Part shown: positions 13,701 through 28,700 of the stretch, piece after piece
Position numbering within the stretch: the first letter of the stretch is position 1
Layout: every line of letters begins with the position of its first letter
Assembly: GCA_030549495.1 (NCBI GenBank)
Contig: JAUIRK010000896.1
Span: forward strand, 1,037,501-1,101,500
Direction of reading: 5' to 3'
Length of the DNA stretch: 64,000 bases
DNA from: Nectonema munidae
Taxonomy: Eukaryota > Nematomorpha > Nectonematoida > Nectonematidae
Translations under genes and position numbers: made by a program
Notes under the pieces: model-generated
Database searches by the model: none
What the model was told of the DNA's origin: nothing
Seen by the model: the letters and a program-made list of their open reading frames with translations, nothing else

Positions 13701-16700
13701 GTTAACGGCCAAAGTCAACTTTACAAAAATAAAATCGTCTGCGTTTATCAATGCTCTTTAATACAAATCTTCTGCTTTACATGAGATATCGTCTGATTAT
13801 TCTGGTCGTTAACGGGTTAACCCATTTAGGCAGTGGTTTTTCAAATCTAATCGTCTGATGACTCTTTAATCAGTTTTCATAAAACTTAAAGAAAATGATT
13901 TTTATTTCTATGTATTTATTCATTACAACACAATCTTTTTAATCGCTACAAACTCCACAAGGGTAAGTGAGTTCAAGATATTTCTTATTGCGCTTTAAAT
14001 AAAACATTCACTTTTAACTAGTTTCTATTCTTTCAGTTATGTATTTTTCGAAACTTCTTCCCGTAAGCAAAGCTATAAATTGAAGTCTTTAGAAAACTTA
14101 GCTCCTTATAAAAATTTTCAATACTGTACTTTGAATAGATGCTCAAAAAGAGGAGATAAACTCTGTTTTATCTCGACCAATATTTTTCTACCCAGAGAAG
14201 AGAGGCAAATGACCTAGTGGAGAAGAAATTGAGAGACCTTTAAACAAGCTCAAAATAAGATATAGTAGAACTTGCTATAAGGAACAGTTTATACTTGGCT
14301 TGTTTTAACCCTCCTAATAAAAGTTATACACATACAATAACGTTGACAGACTTATTGTTGGCCACTATTTTATATCTTTACCTACATGTTTTGCCTGATA
14401 TTGAGAAGAAAGCTGCTGCATATAATAGATAAATTATTAAAGTGAGAAAAAAAGACCTTTCAAATAATTTTGAAGATTTCCAATAAACCACTCAATTTCA
14501 ATATCAGGACGATTTTGATAAATGCGTATGATTTGTGAAACACTTTCATCATAAGTCTGATGAACTTCCGTCACAAGCTTTCCCTTTGAAAAGAAAATAA
14601 AGGAATTTTATTAAAGCAGAATTTTTCTCTATGTTATAGTGGTGCCATAATGAAATGTTAGAGTGTTAAAAAAAAGTATCATGGTATAGTGCATAGATTT
14701 TCTACGCGTATGGTTAGGGTTCGATTTTTTAAGCTAATTGTTTGCGTTAAATTCAAATAAACTTCGATGAATAAGAATTTTTTGGGATTATTGTTAGGGT
14801 TAAATATTGTAATAGTTATATTTGCAAAAAATTAGGATTGAATAATTCTGCTTTGCCACCCACATATAAAAATCTATACCCAACCATGGTCTAAACGAGA
14901 GAGTGGGGAACCAGCAACCTTAAGTTACAAGGTAAGAAGCCCTTATAGTTTTCAAATACGGCATTTGAAAAAGTGATTGTACGAATTAAAAATGTGTTTA
15001 ATAGGCTCATTTAATATTGATTTTAATTAATGTTGTGAATCAACATTTTCTTACTTCGCCCAAATTAAGAATTCTCATCGAACTTAGTTAGCAAATGAAC
15101 ATTTGGAAGATCAATTGATACATGAGAACCACTATGATAAAGCGCGAAATCAAAATGCCTTCTTAAAAAATAGAAGCGAGACATTAATTGCTCATTTTTT
15201 TTCTATGTAATTTAGTTAAAAAATACTTTTTTTCTTTAGTAGCATTTTATTAAAAAAAATATGTGTCCTTTATAGACATAACAACTTAAACGTAAACGGC
15301 TTTTAAACATAAAAGGTCTTCCGTTGCAGTAAACGACAGATGGGGTGGGAGCAGTGGAAACGAATTCTTAGGCAGATGGCACAAGTGGTGCCCTAACGCA
15401 GGACCCCCAATGCACATACTGCGCATTACGCGGCACTAGATGTTATGCCTCACTCATGTATCCAGAGCAACATGCAGGAGGCCAACACGATAAACACGAG
15501 ACAAGTTGGTGAAGCATTACGCGGGGAATTAAATATCCTTACCAGCTATGTTTACGCACAGCCGCGAGCATGCTCCTCTCCAACACCAGGGACGACATCT
15601 TGGCCCTTTATGGGAAGGGTTGGATACTGGGGGAATTAAGGCAGATACTAGACCTACAGCAGGTTGATCAACCCGCATAACCGGATTTTAAAACTCGCGC
15701 ATGGAGTGATGACCAAAATGTCGTAGGGCAGTTGCAGGATGATATCGAGCAAAAGCGTTTCGTTCTATTAGCACGGCACAAATAAACTGCCTACGACATC
15801 TAGCCAGAGGGGGACAACCCCTATCAGAGGTGGAGACACATGAAAGACCTAGGAATAATAAGATATATCTACCCTCTATCCCCATATCAGTTTACTACAC
15901 TACCCTAACAGAGGATGTCACCCTGAGAGATTTTACAGAAGATGAGATGCGGGGAACCCTCATTCAACTCGCTGGTACCAGAGGAGAGCAGGTGATGTGT
16001 GTGAGGGGGTTCGTTAGGGCTGAAACGGTCTGCAATGAACATGTGCGGACATGGGAAGCCCGCACCAAAACGGATCCACCCGTACAAAATGCTGAATCCT
16101 ACCCACACGGGAGCTTGTAGGAATAATTCATTGGTCCTTACCGCAAGATTATAACCCTTTATGGCGGCGGTTGAATGCCGCTCCGAGTTTTGAGGCGGCT
16201 CCGTTTCTGTTGAATGATTATGGGCCACTGATCTCTAGATCGATGAAGTGTGACGAGAGACTGCCTTATCTTCACTAATTAGTTCGGGTTTCAGTTTTGC
16301 TTTCTCCACGATGAACCTAACGGGGAGAGACCTAAACGTTGGAGCGGGGCAAGCAAATTTGGTTAGGAACATCCCACGGCAGTTGATGATCCAAATTATC
16401 CAATCGCAAAAACAAGAGCAAGATGGAGTCCCCTTCCCACGTATTTTTCACATGGCCGTATCGGAGTTAGCCCAACTTTCGGATTGTGTAATAAGTCCAA
16501 CTTGTTTTTACCAGGATGTCTGGTGTCTTAACTTTATTAGCATAGGACCAGTTAGCTCCGCGAGCAAGTGGCAGATGATGTGGGGGCATAAGATCCCCTA
16601 CCTACTCCCGGGTCTTAGTGCTGCTTGGGCGCTGAAGAAATGGCACTAGCATGTGGTGCTTCTACGTTGGTGAAGTGACTCTGGACCTGAAGGAAGGCGT

Positions 16701-19700
16701 AATATTGGACAGGATCCATTCTGGATGGTACGCAGACATGGGGGATAGTAGCTATCGGCTTCAGAAAATAAGTTCCTACTCAAACCCATAGGCAGACATC
16801 CCATATGGTGCCTCCGTTCTAAACGTTTTGGGGGAGGCGGACGGGATATCCGTTGAGATACCGGGCATGGAGTGGCACATACTCCTCACATGCGCAATCT
16901 ACGGAAGACAACTACACACAGGAGCTCGAAGTCGGGTACTCTATTCCAACCCTACGTCACGGCCAGGACAATCAGCTCCCCGCAATGGCAGATGCTGCGA
17001 AAAGACTGCTTCAAGAGGATTGATAACGTGGTATTAATACACCCCCCCCCCCCACCGTTTTCCCTACTCTAGAGAAGTTGAGAGTTTCGACATGGACACC
17101 AGCTGGATCAAAATCTCGACCTATTATCCCTTTGGACTGCTCGGCTGCTAGCCATCAAAGCTATAACCTAGGATAATATAGATGGGGCTATCAAGAAAGG
17201 ACTTGCTTTACATGGCGGAGGCATGATCGCCCACACTGTAAGGTGCATGGTAGAGGAAGAGAGAGTAGAAACCACTATAAGATGTTGAATATCCCTTGGC
17301 GGAGTGAGATGACAGGCAGAAAACCAACGTCGACCTGACCTCCATCGTATACCAGGGTTAAAGAGTGGGTTCGGCGAGGAGGTGAATCCTGGGTTGTCTG
17401 TACTCCAGATAGGTAGCAGCAATACCTGGGCGATTGCTATAATTATTGCCACTCTTGGGAACCCCTGCGCTCAAAGGGTCTTACGACTAATGAAAAACGA
17501 CGGTGCATCCTGCCTCCCCCGGGAGGAGGTAGAAGTGTACTTCAAAGCCCTAACGACGGCGGTGAGGAGGACCCCAAGATGGTGCGAAGGGAGCTCACTA
17601 AGTATAAATGAGGTCTCCCAGCTATCCTATTTTGAACAACGTACGGGACGAGCCTCATATAGGAGTAACTGGTAGAACAAAGGATTTACTCTCAGGGACT
17701 CTAAAGAGGGGATTTTATTCACTCCTTGCGAGCCAAATTCCACTCTTCTCTCCCAAAAGACTAAAGACAAAGACTCCAATATAAAAAAGTGAGTAAAGAT
17801 ATTGGAGGAATATTTTTTTACATAGGAAATTCCTCAAACTTTTACTTTGCATTACTTAATCATTGTACAAAAAATCTGTATTTAATTACTCAACTTTTTA
17901 TTGCAAAATTTTGTATATTAAACATATTCCCTTTTTTGTTCCTTCAATAAATTTGAAATTTTCTGAAAAAAAGGCCTGGTTTTAGGCCTCTGGTCTAAAA
18001 AATGTCTCACTTGGAAAAAACAAGAACACAAACTAATCAGAAAAATCTTCAAAGTAACAAATTTATTAATCAAATTGTTCAAGACTAAAAATCAACTTTA
18101 GAGTGATGGTAAAATTAGAAATTTGTAGCACAGACAAACTTTGCAACACTCAGATCGAATACCATTGGGAACTAGTGGACTGGAGGGATATGAAGTAGTC
18201 GATCGCTAAAATAAAAAGAAAAAACCTGAAAGAGTTTAGAAGTCGGAGGGTGCTTGAAGGTGTGAGCAGGATATTTTGGATGCATGATGTACATGCCTGA
18301 ATTAAAAAGTTCATCATAATATAGAATATTCTGATTTAGGCGCATGTGCGTATTTGTTCTTTTGTTAAACACTCCTTCCAATCGTGTGTCACGGGAGAAG
18401 TGCACCTTTATAAACTGCATCAAAAATAAAAAGACTTGAACATGTGCACGAATAGCGAGTATATTCAGACTTCAAACCTCATTTTCTACAACAAGCAACG
18501 GTTCATCTTCTTCAGAAGATATCGTATTGAAGGAGCCAGCTTGAAAAGACTAAGGCACATATGAAAAGTAAAGAAAAACATTGTCAAAAATAGACATAGG
18601 CAAAGTATCGCTTGAAAAACCTGTTCAGTGTTCATGTGGCCCAGAGTTGGGGAGTCGCCTGGGAAATATCGCACTCAGACTCACTTATAATAATAGTACT
18701 CCGACCCCGACAACTCCCAAACCGATCTGAATATTGTCAAAAATTAAAAATATTGAAACTGAACTCTTACTTCTTGCTTCCACTAAAGAAAGGCCAGTCA
18801 GTAAATTCACAAAAATTAAACTCATTTTTTCATTATTTAAATACTTGAAAATAAATTTTTAAACATTAAAATATTATACGTACAGTATCACAACACTAAT
18901 TACACTTGAATCATGAAGTATTACATATATGTGTATGTCATTTCAAGGATACAAAATAAACGTGGCCTAATAGCTAGATAATACATATACACAACATATA
19001 TGCACATACTCACACACACAACTAAGAAATGGCACTAATCGAAGATCTCTACCTCAAAGATCTGCATCAAAGCCCTACTCTATTTAAAGAATCAAGTAGC
19101 AAGCTTCACACTATTTATCAGTCTCAACTTAAAAGGAATTCACTACATCAAGAGTTGGTTTCAGCCAAACATGGGATTACAATGTTAAAAAATTTGATTT
19201 TTTTCCTACAAAATTTTTTTGGTTCTACCATCCACCCATCTTATTTTTTGTCATAAATACAAAGCATATTTAGTTAGTATACATTTATTTTTTCTCTGAA
19301 TACGTGGCAGTTTGTCTTACAAGTAAATATGAAATTGCGTTCGATAAGGCTAAAACTGATCTGAAACCATTGACAAACATTTTTACTCTAATTACTTGAA
19401 ATTTTAAAAAAAGCTATTCCTTTTTACTTCAATTATTTGACAGTAAACAAAAGGAAATTTATTTGTTCCATTACTTTTTATTATTCTTGTTAGTTTGATA
19501 TTCATTGATTTTATTTTTTCAACAATATGATGAGAGGTAAAGAAGTCACAAACTAAATAATAATAATTGTTTCAATTTTTTGTGAAAATTACCAAGACTT
19601 CGCCTTTTAAGCCAAAAGTTTTACTTTTTTTAAGTTTTATTTATACGCAATTGATATATATCAAAGTTAATACAAAAACTAGGTGAAATACAATAGAATC

Positions 19701-22700
19701 ATTGGCAGTAACCAAAACCAATTGGTTTTCCTTTTATGAACTATGTTGTTAGATGGCTACCAAAATAAGGAAACATCGCTATCAATACTGTGATATTCAC
19801 TACATTGAGCATATTTTATGAAGTTTCAATTCAATTCTTGGATAAAAGGTCTAACTTTGCCAAATTCATCAGGAAGTTTAAGGTTATTGTTAAAATAGCC
19901 TTATCTCTTTGAAAAAAATTTCTTCTTATGGCGATTAAAATTTAAAGATTCGATCAATCCAATTCTTTCTCGCAGTATAATCGTGCACGAGGTAAATTAG
20001 ATAACTAGAACATATAAGAATGCCAATAAAACACGGAAATTCTTCTTGTGTTACATTTAAAATGAAGCTATTCTGTGAAGCGTATAACTTTTGAAAAACA
20101 TCAATAATAAAATAGCGACTATTTTAATGGGGCGATCACAATAAAGCGGTACAAAGTTAGGAATAAAACAATCAGACAAACTTTTTGCTCCAAAAATCTC
20201 TTAAGAAGCTAAAAGTTTTTGAAAAAGCCATAGAATTAGAAAGAGTTAAAAGTCTATTTAGTTACTATTCAAAATGGATTCATAAATTTTCTGAATTGAT
20301 ATTAACTCTTTTGTACTAGCATTCCTCTTAGTGCATCGCCGAGTCACCCGATTGCTTGCTTTCGTTAGGAGTAGGAACCGGCTTTTTCTGTTGCAGAAAT
20401 TCGCATAATGTCACAAACGGCGAATTTTGAAATGATTCACATGTGAAACACTGGTCATGCACGTTTACCCTACGTTTCGTAACACCAACACCAACTCCGA
20501 CTCCAATCCAATTAAAATCTCCGACTCCGAAACCTTGATTCGGCCCACAAAGATAAAGATACAAACTAAAAGTATTTAGACTCATTCATCTTTATGTTAC
20601 TAATCATTGATGGAAAAAAATTTTAATCGACTGAAAATTTCAACCAAAATGCCTTTCTTTTCTATTTGTCTTGACTTATTTGTTTGGAGTTGAGTAATTG
20701 ATTCTTGAACAGCTTTTGATTTATATTTATTTTTATAAGTGTATGATAAATTTGGATCTCATAATTATTTTCAAAAGTATAGTTAGATAATAAAATTTCC
20801 TTTCGAAATCAGAATTTTGAACAATGTAGTTATAAGAAAAACACGTTAACTTTTTTGTGTTTGACTTTGATATAAATAAAATGGGAAGACATTTGTCTAG
20901 AAATAATGTTTTTTGATAAGGTAAACTCACAAATAAACTCTTTGGTTGGTATTAAATTGGAAGATTTAAATTTCAATGTGGTATTATATCGATTAAATAA
21001 GGTATTATAAGTAACACATTTTTAAAAACGCGAAAAATTGCCAGCCTCTTCCCTTCGCCCTATTAAAATTTTAGGTTTAACTGAAAGAAAATTTAGAAAT
21101 GTGAGTTAGATTTGATATTTGTATTCTTATCTCAAGCACAATTTCAATAATTATATCACAATTCTTCCTTCAAAAAACAATTTTTACAATATCCTAACTA
21201 AATTGTTAACTTTTGTATTAATCTAAATAAGGATAAATTTTTTCCTTACTTGCACAAAGATTTTTTATTGAAATGTATGAGGTAAATATTAACAGTTATA
21301 TAAATTTCAAAATTAAAATATTATACAGTAAAAATCAAAACTGATCACAAAGAATTTTGTCATCATCTTAACGATTACTTTGAGATCATACGTCTCTTAT
21401 CGGATGATGAGATTTCATAAATTGATTCATAAAAGTATCGTTTCTTAGTGATTACGAATATCGATTGCAAACGTGGTTTAACTTTTTTTAATCAAGGAAT
21501 GTAAAATTTTCAATTCAAACCAATTTTGTTTTGTAACTTATTAAAACTTAAAAACAGCTCACAATGGTAGAATAAAAAAATATATATGCTTCCATTTTTT
21601 ATAATTTTTTTAAATGGAAATTTCATAAATGAGATAGAAAAGACTAGATATATGGATAAATCTATAAATCTATATAATGAATAGAAAGCTTTTACTTTAT
21701 CCATTTTTGGCAAATATGTTTTATCATACTTCGTTAACTAAAATTTTAAATAATTTTTGTATCAATGAAAATGAATTTAAAAATATCGCCTACTCCTTCA
21801 AAAACTCTATATTTTCTTTGCATAAGGTTTATTTTATTCTGAGGAGATTTTCTTTTTATTTTGATAAGACTCCAGGTCATCGGTTTGAGATTTGCAGAAA
21901 AATGAAGATTGAATTTGAGGGATGTTGATTCTCTTTCTGGAATGCGCAGTACAGGATCTCCTATTTCGATAACCTAAACAAAAACACAGAGAGTAGACTC
22001 GTTTTTAAGGATGGTATGGTAACAATAAAATTAGATACAGTGGATATTGAATGCAGCGGAATAATGAGATTAGATGCATGTTCGATAAATGTATAAATTA
22101 AATGTGAATAATCTGTGGAGGTGATACATGCGGAGATGATGAAAATTACCCCTCCAAAGCTGGACCCAGTCGACGATGTAATTTTACCGAGTGTGCGAAC
22201 AAAATGTTTATAATATATCATATTATGTCATTATATACACGATTCTCATTTATTTTATTTTAAGTATAAAATAGAAACAACTAATTTAATAATACAATTT
22301 TGGTGGAATCTTTTCATCCTACTGTGCGGTGCGTCTTAATTTTGAAATAATCCATTTATAATTTCATTTTGTTCTTTTTTATTATGGCTGCTAAAGAAGG
22401 AAAAGTCGTCACTCAATTTAGCATTCTTAATGAAGAATCGGAAGTCAAGTATTTTTGAAGAGGCAAACAGCCAGAAAGTAAGTTGTGTGATATACACCAA
22501 TAGTGTAGCTGTTTTGAAAGAATAGAATCTTTGGTGACATTATGAAACAAGACACATTTCAGTACATTTAAAACAAGAGTTACGCTCTGAAAGAGATGAG
22601 TCTTTGAGGTTTAGTTTAGAGAAACCCAAGGAATTCTTTTTACAAAAAAGTTCGCAGAAAATGAAACTGCAATACTCTTAAGTTATAAAACTATGCATAA

Positions 22701-25700
22701 AATAGCAGATAGGAAATTCGTTTAATGATGGCCATTTTGCGAAATAATGTACGATGGAAGCAACTAGATTTGTGTCGTCAAAAAGTCTACTTGTTTGAAA
22801 GTATTAGCTCTTCTGTAGGGTCTGTTGTTCAAAGAAAAGAATAACTTGGAGAAATGTATCATTACTGCAAATACGTGAAAAAGCTAAAAAAAAATATGTT
22901 GTCTTTTTCTTTCGCCTTTGATGAGTCTACCGATTTTTATTAGTGTACGTCACAATGGGATAGTTTATATTTAGCATCAGTCTGCAGCATGCATATAACA
23001 ATGACTAGAAAAGACATTTTTATAGAAATGAAGATTTTGAAGGACTAAATATTAGTGGAAATCAACTGCGAGGTGTTACAGTTGAAGAAGGGAAAAATAT
23101 AGCTGTTTTCAAAAAGTGGTTGGTTGGACAGATCAAAACTGAATTAGTGATAAAGCGATTAAATAGGCTTCATCATCGGCTAAACGCTCTAATTTTTATA
23201 ATCACATGGGGTAAATTTTTCAATGATTACCGATTTTTGAACCGAGTGCATAAGCAAAGTAGAGTTCATATTAGCAGTATAGAGAGTGGACAAGAGCACT
23301 TGTATTTAATGCATAGTCCTTCTACATATGATATCATGATATCGCTATATTTTTTGTGGAATATCACGTGAATAAGTGTTTGCAAGCATACGTGTACCAG
23401 AAGAAAGTCTATCAGTTTCAACTACTCTCCCAAAAGAAATAAACTAGGAGGAGGAAAACTCACGTTAAATTTTTTTTTCATAAAGCATCAATTCAAAAGT
23501 TTATCACTAATAAGTTGCAAATTCGAAAAACACTAATTTTTTCATGTGTGCTAAAAGCAGCTGTTTCTGTCGTAAAATTCGTTAGAAAAGGAGCAAGCAA
23601 ACATCGTTTTCTGAAAGAAACTTGCCTTATTGGCTAGTACACATCACTAAGATAACTCAAATGCGGCAAAGTCTTGCTTAGTGTTTATAAACGTGGGAAT
23701 GAAATAACAAATTAACTCTTTGCAGAAGTTTAGTGAGAAGTTTATTTGAGTTTAGTGGAAAAAACCGGCTAAATCTCAGCGTGCTGGGAACACTAGCCGT
23801 AAAATTGATTGATTGGAACGTGGGAATGAAATAAATTTATTATAGGGGAACCCTGCTCTAAGCAAGCAGGAGTAGAGATGAATATCTCAATTAAATATAT
23901 CTCTCAAGTTAAAGTAATAAGAACCATGAATTAAGTTCAATATTCTTATCAAAATAATGAAATTGCTTATACACGTATGCTATCAACGTGGAATTATTGA
24001 GAAAATTACTTCACCGCGTTTTGACAGCTTACCACACGTTCAACTTGTAGACTAGTGAGAGTCGTTTGCTTTTAGGATACAAAGCTATTTTTACTTAACA
24101 AGATGATTTATCTACGAAATTTATTTATTTATACATCTAGGCAATGAAAATTTATCATTCAAAAATATCTCTCATGAGACATCAGCTCTAATTGGTCACG
24201 ATATAAACCCTGATTGTTGCCGGTGTTAAAGTCGGCAGAACAGCTTCATGGCAACCCAATTAAATATTTTCAAATAAAAATAAAGATTTCTGTAAGAAAA
24301 TTTCTTAATGTAAGGAAAATTGAAATCAAGGCACGACAAAAAATATGGATTCATTTAATCTCCCTTTTCTTTAGATAAAATGGAATTATTGAGTTACGGT
24401 ATGAGTCCTGAAAAAGACGGTGATTAGCCACATGTCCTTGAGTAAAGGATTTGAATGTTGCATAACACATTCAATGTATACTCATTATGTATATCAATGA
24501 CTATAATCTCATCTTTAAATATTTTTTCAACTTATTACTTTTGTTTGCTCATTCGAATGTTATTGCCAAATTTTGAATTTTGCAGGTAAGTTAAGCTGGA
24601 GCGAACAAAAGTAATAATTTTCGATTTTTTAAAAAAAAATTAAAGATGCCATTATAACCATTGATAACAAAATCGATAAAATAATTAATGTGAACTTTTA
24701 AAAATGATATAACTTTTAGAGATCATTAGAAATCTATATTTGAGATGATTTATTTTTAAACAAATTTAGAATTTCTTATCATAGAATATCAGTTGGCTTT
24801 ATATTTAATAAACAGTAAAAGTTCTATAATGTGTACAGGCTTTGGACTAAGGCTCACGCGTTTTCATAGAAGAAATGATTGGTTAAAATTGATACTTCCG
24901 ACTACAATATAAAAATAAATTGTCCTTATTTTGGATGTGCACAGAATAAGTGGGTGTTTGCAGAAAGAAGATTTAGTGTACTTATTAATTTAACATTTAA
25001 TAACGATAATGAGAAAAATTGAGACTTTTATCGCACAAATGAGAAGAAACGAAAATGAAATCTGTGCAAGCAGTAGACAAAATAAGGCATCATACAAAGC
25101 AAGTCCACCTGAGATTAGTTTGAATTTTGGGCGAATGCCGATTGCTATTCACATGATTGACATTTGAGATTATAAAAAATTCAGGATTTACTTGATAAGT
25201 AAGAGTGACTTTGTTTTCGTAGTCGAAGATTTTGTACATCAAATTTTCTTTCACGGGGACCACAATATTTTCAAGTCTTCGCCAGGAAGAAGGGTTGTAG
25301 AGGAAGAGATCTAGCTAAAGAAACGGCGAAATAAATTTTCGCGAATAAATACACATCTCAAGCACGCTTGCAAGACGGACGCACTTGAGTATTCAAAGTG
25401 TTAGGCACCGATTCAAAGGTTGTACATTAACATTAGAATGGCAAAGTGTTAAAAAGAAAAATTTGTAATGTTTGAGCGCTATAAATCGTATTACAGAAGG
25501 AAAATCAATTAGTTGTTTTTGGACTCTACAAGTGAAATGTTTTTTTTGGGGGGGGGGGCGTGAGTAAGGTAAACTTGGAGAGATGAAAGGGGCAGAAAAA
25601 TTGCTTGGGACGAACCTTTGTCTGAAGAAAAAAAGCAGTGGAACGATCTTTTTACAAAATTACGTAATTCGGATTTTTTTTCCAAGAGGGTTGATACTAG

Positions 25701-28700
25701 AAAAAAATTTTAAGGATATTTGGTTATGTGTTTTTTCGGACAGTTCGAACAAAGCTTTTGGTATATGCGCTTATGTAAGATATATTTCACCAAACGGTAA
25801 GATATTCTGCCGACTTGTAGCTTCTAAGACCAAAGTATGGCCTTTGAAGAAAAAAGACTGGCTAGGGTCATAGTAACAACCTGCCGTATAAGATTCGATA
25901 GGTTAGTTTTTATAATAGATTCGATGGTTGTTCATTCCATGCTGCTTCAAAATTCTCTCAAGTTCGATATCTTTGTATCACATAGGTTATGCGAAATCCA
26001 TTCGTTCACCTCCCCAGAGCAATGGCACTGCTTACCAAGAAAACATAATATAGCAGATATCTTAACAAAAAATTGTGTACCCGATATTAGTGAAAATTCT
26101 GAATGGCAGTGCGGTCCACAATTTTTATATGAAAATTACAGAGATTGGCCAATCCAAAAGAGGGTAGTAAACGATGAAAACTTTTTTTATATTAATAAAT
26201 ATGATCATAGTATTGCTGAATATATTAACCGTGGAAATTTTAAAAGTTTTAAATGTTAATTAATGTTACTGCTAGAGTTTTGGGGGTAATAAATGCAAGA
26301 AAAGGTTGGTGGAAAAAGTTTACTGAAAAACAAGTAACTCCACATGAGAGACATATAGCCACCAAAATTAACAATTTTTGAAAAAAATATATATATTTAT
26401 TTCCAACTTTTTGACGTTAAAAATTGCCTGCAAATAGTCTACTTCTTTTTATGAAAATATCTACAATTTTTATAATATGAAATTTAATAAATTTATAGAG
26501 CTTTCTTTTCTCCTCAATTTAGATTAAAAAAATTACAATTTCAATATTTAATTTTTCTGCAGAAAGTTAGATATAGAAAGCACCATGAATGTCAAATTTA
26601 AAACTGATATTTATATTAAACTTTTACGAAAATAAAAAACATTTTTTCTCATTTATTTCACTAAAACACGCTAAATTCTTTAAATTTAAAGATTTAATTA
26701 TATATTTTATGAATATTAAAAAACATTTTATAATGGATCATTTTAATAAAAACCTTAAGTATTTTTTTGCAAGTACAATTAATAATTGCATGTAAGGTTT
26801 TGTAACGTATCCAAGTTTCTAACTTATCCAACCACATCATCTTCAAAAAAATATTATACTAATTACGACTTTAAACAAATTTTAAAATGGTAAATTTGAA
26901 CCTTAAAAAATTAAGAAATAATTTGAATTATTTAAAAAAAACCGTTTTTTTCTTTCGGAGCCCTGATAAATGTAATTTCACACATACTGAACAAATATGA
27001 AAGCATTTTAGAATCCTCTCAACATGTTATTTAATCATTTTAATGTTTTATTCAATTATTTTTCATTATTAAAAAAAGGTGTTTTTTCTTTAAAATATTT
27101 ACTTGATGTGGGGTGGGCATTTCTAAGAACTTTATTATAGATAAAATACGGTTATAACAATTTGACAGGAAATTTCATAGAACACCTCTAAAAAACTTTA
27201 TGGATAGTCACTTCTAGCGATAAAGAAATGAGGATTTCATAGAAAACTATGGATAAACATGTTCATACTTTTTATACCATTATCGATAAAAAGGCGTTTA
27301 AAAATTTAATGGAGGCGCGGATTTGGTAAAAGATCGATAGTAGCTAAATTATATATACTACACAAAGATTAGTACATCATAAATGATCCATACGGGCTAA
27401 ATGATTGTGTCTGTTTCGAGCTAAGCGAGATAAGAATGGGGAAACCCACTTGTATTACTATGATAAATAAAAACTAGTCAGATTTTTCGATTTTTTTTTT
27501 AATTTTTAAGTTTGCTTTATTCGATGGAATGACCGACCGTGTAACTCTATAATAAATATAGTAAACAATATTTCCAATTCATTCGAACAATCTCTATTTA
27601 TCAAGTTTTATTTAAAGATAGTTGAGTAAACTCTGATAAAATACAGATGAGCAATTATATTAATATAAAAATATTCGAAGACTTTTTTAAAAATTAATGT
27701 TTAACCTTCGTTTGCGTTGGCCAATGAACGATGGGCGAATATTTACGTTCAAAATGAAATAGAGTTATGAAATAAGTATTCATATAAATTCTTTTTATTT
27801 TTAATTTTTTGAAAAACTTAGGCCCTTAAAGGGTTTTTTTCAAGCAACCTACAAACTAGAAACTTAAATTAATTAAAAAAATTAATGTGCCGACAGTGAT
27901 AAATATACTCACATTAAGCTAACTTTAGTAATGAGGAATTTTTTAAAAAGTTTAATCTAATGTATATGGAAAGAGGAAGCAAAGAAATTCCGCCTCCCTT
28001 TGCATTTTATACTTTTTAGTTTATAAATATTGGTAAAATGACTATAAAAATTATGGGCATCAAAATCTCTATTATTTTTATGCGCATGGAAAGGGTTGAG
28101 AATATTTGAATGATATATCAGTAAAAGCACATTTCAATCAACAAAAATTTTAGAGGCAACTTCAGATATTGTGTAATTTTGATATCATTAAGCTTAACAC
28201 ATCTCACAAAACATTTTGTGTCATTTTCCCTGTCATTCAACGAGTCGATAAATTATAATGCATGTCAAAGAAAAAAAAATCTTCAGAAAAGTGAGAAAAA
28301 TACTTCATTTTCAAAGTTTTCAAGTTCTTTGCAGTAACTGATGTTTAAAAGAGGACAAAAGAAGGCATTTGAATCCTGGATTGTGGAATTTGTAAAATAA
28401 CGAGTTTGACTTTTGCCTGCAAAAACCTTAAGTGCAAATAAAAAATTAAAGTGCCGCATAACGATTAACTTATAAATATTTTTGTGTATTTTATGATTTC
28501 AAAAAATGTATAATTTCTCTCAAAGTTTAGAATTGAATACGCAGTGTGAAACTTCAGATCGAACATCGTTCCTAAATAAAACGGTAATCGGCCACTGTCT
28601 AACGAAGATTTTAGCTAGAAGTTTGCACATCACCAATGTAAAACCCTATTAAATTATTTTATGAGTTCTCCTTTATTTTATCTCATAATCAATTTATAAT

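Noticed and set aside
20328-20585. Minus-strand ORF with a Val-Gly string
   Set aside because: The string comes from a CTCCGACACCA-type simple repeat; no domain recognised.
25375-25450. Minus-strand text [11 protein letters not shown] considered for the missing exon before exon 9
   Set aside because: No acceptor, a stop in frame, and a phase that cannot join exon 9.
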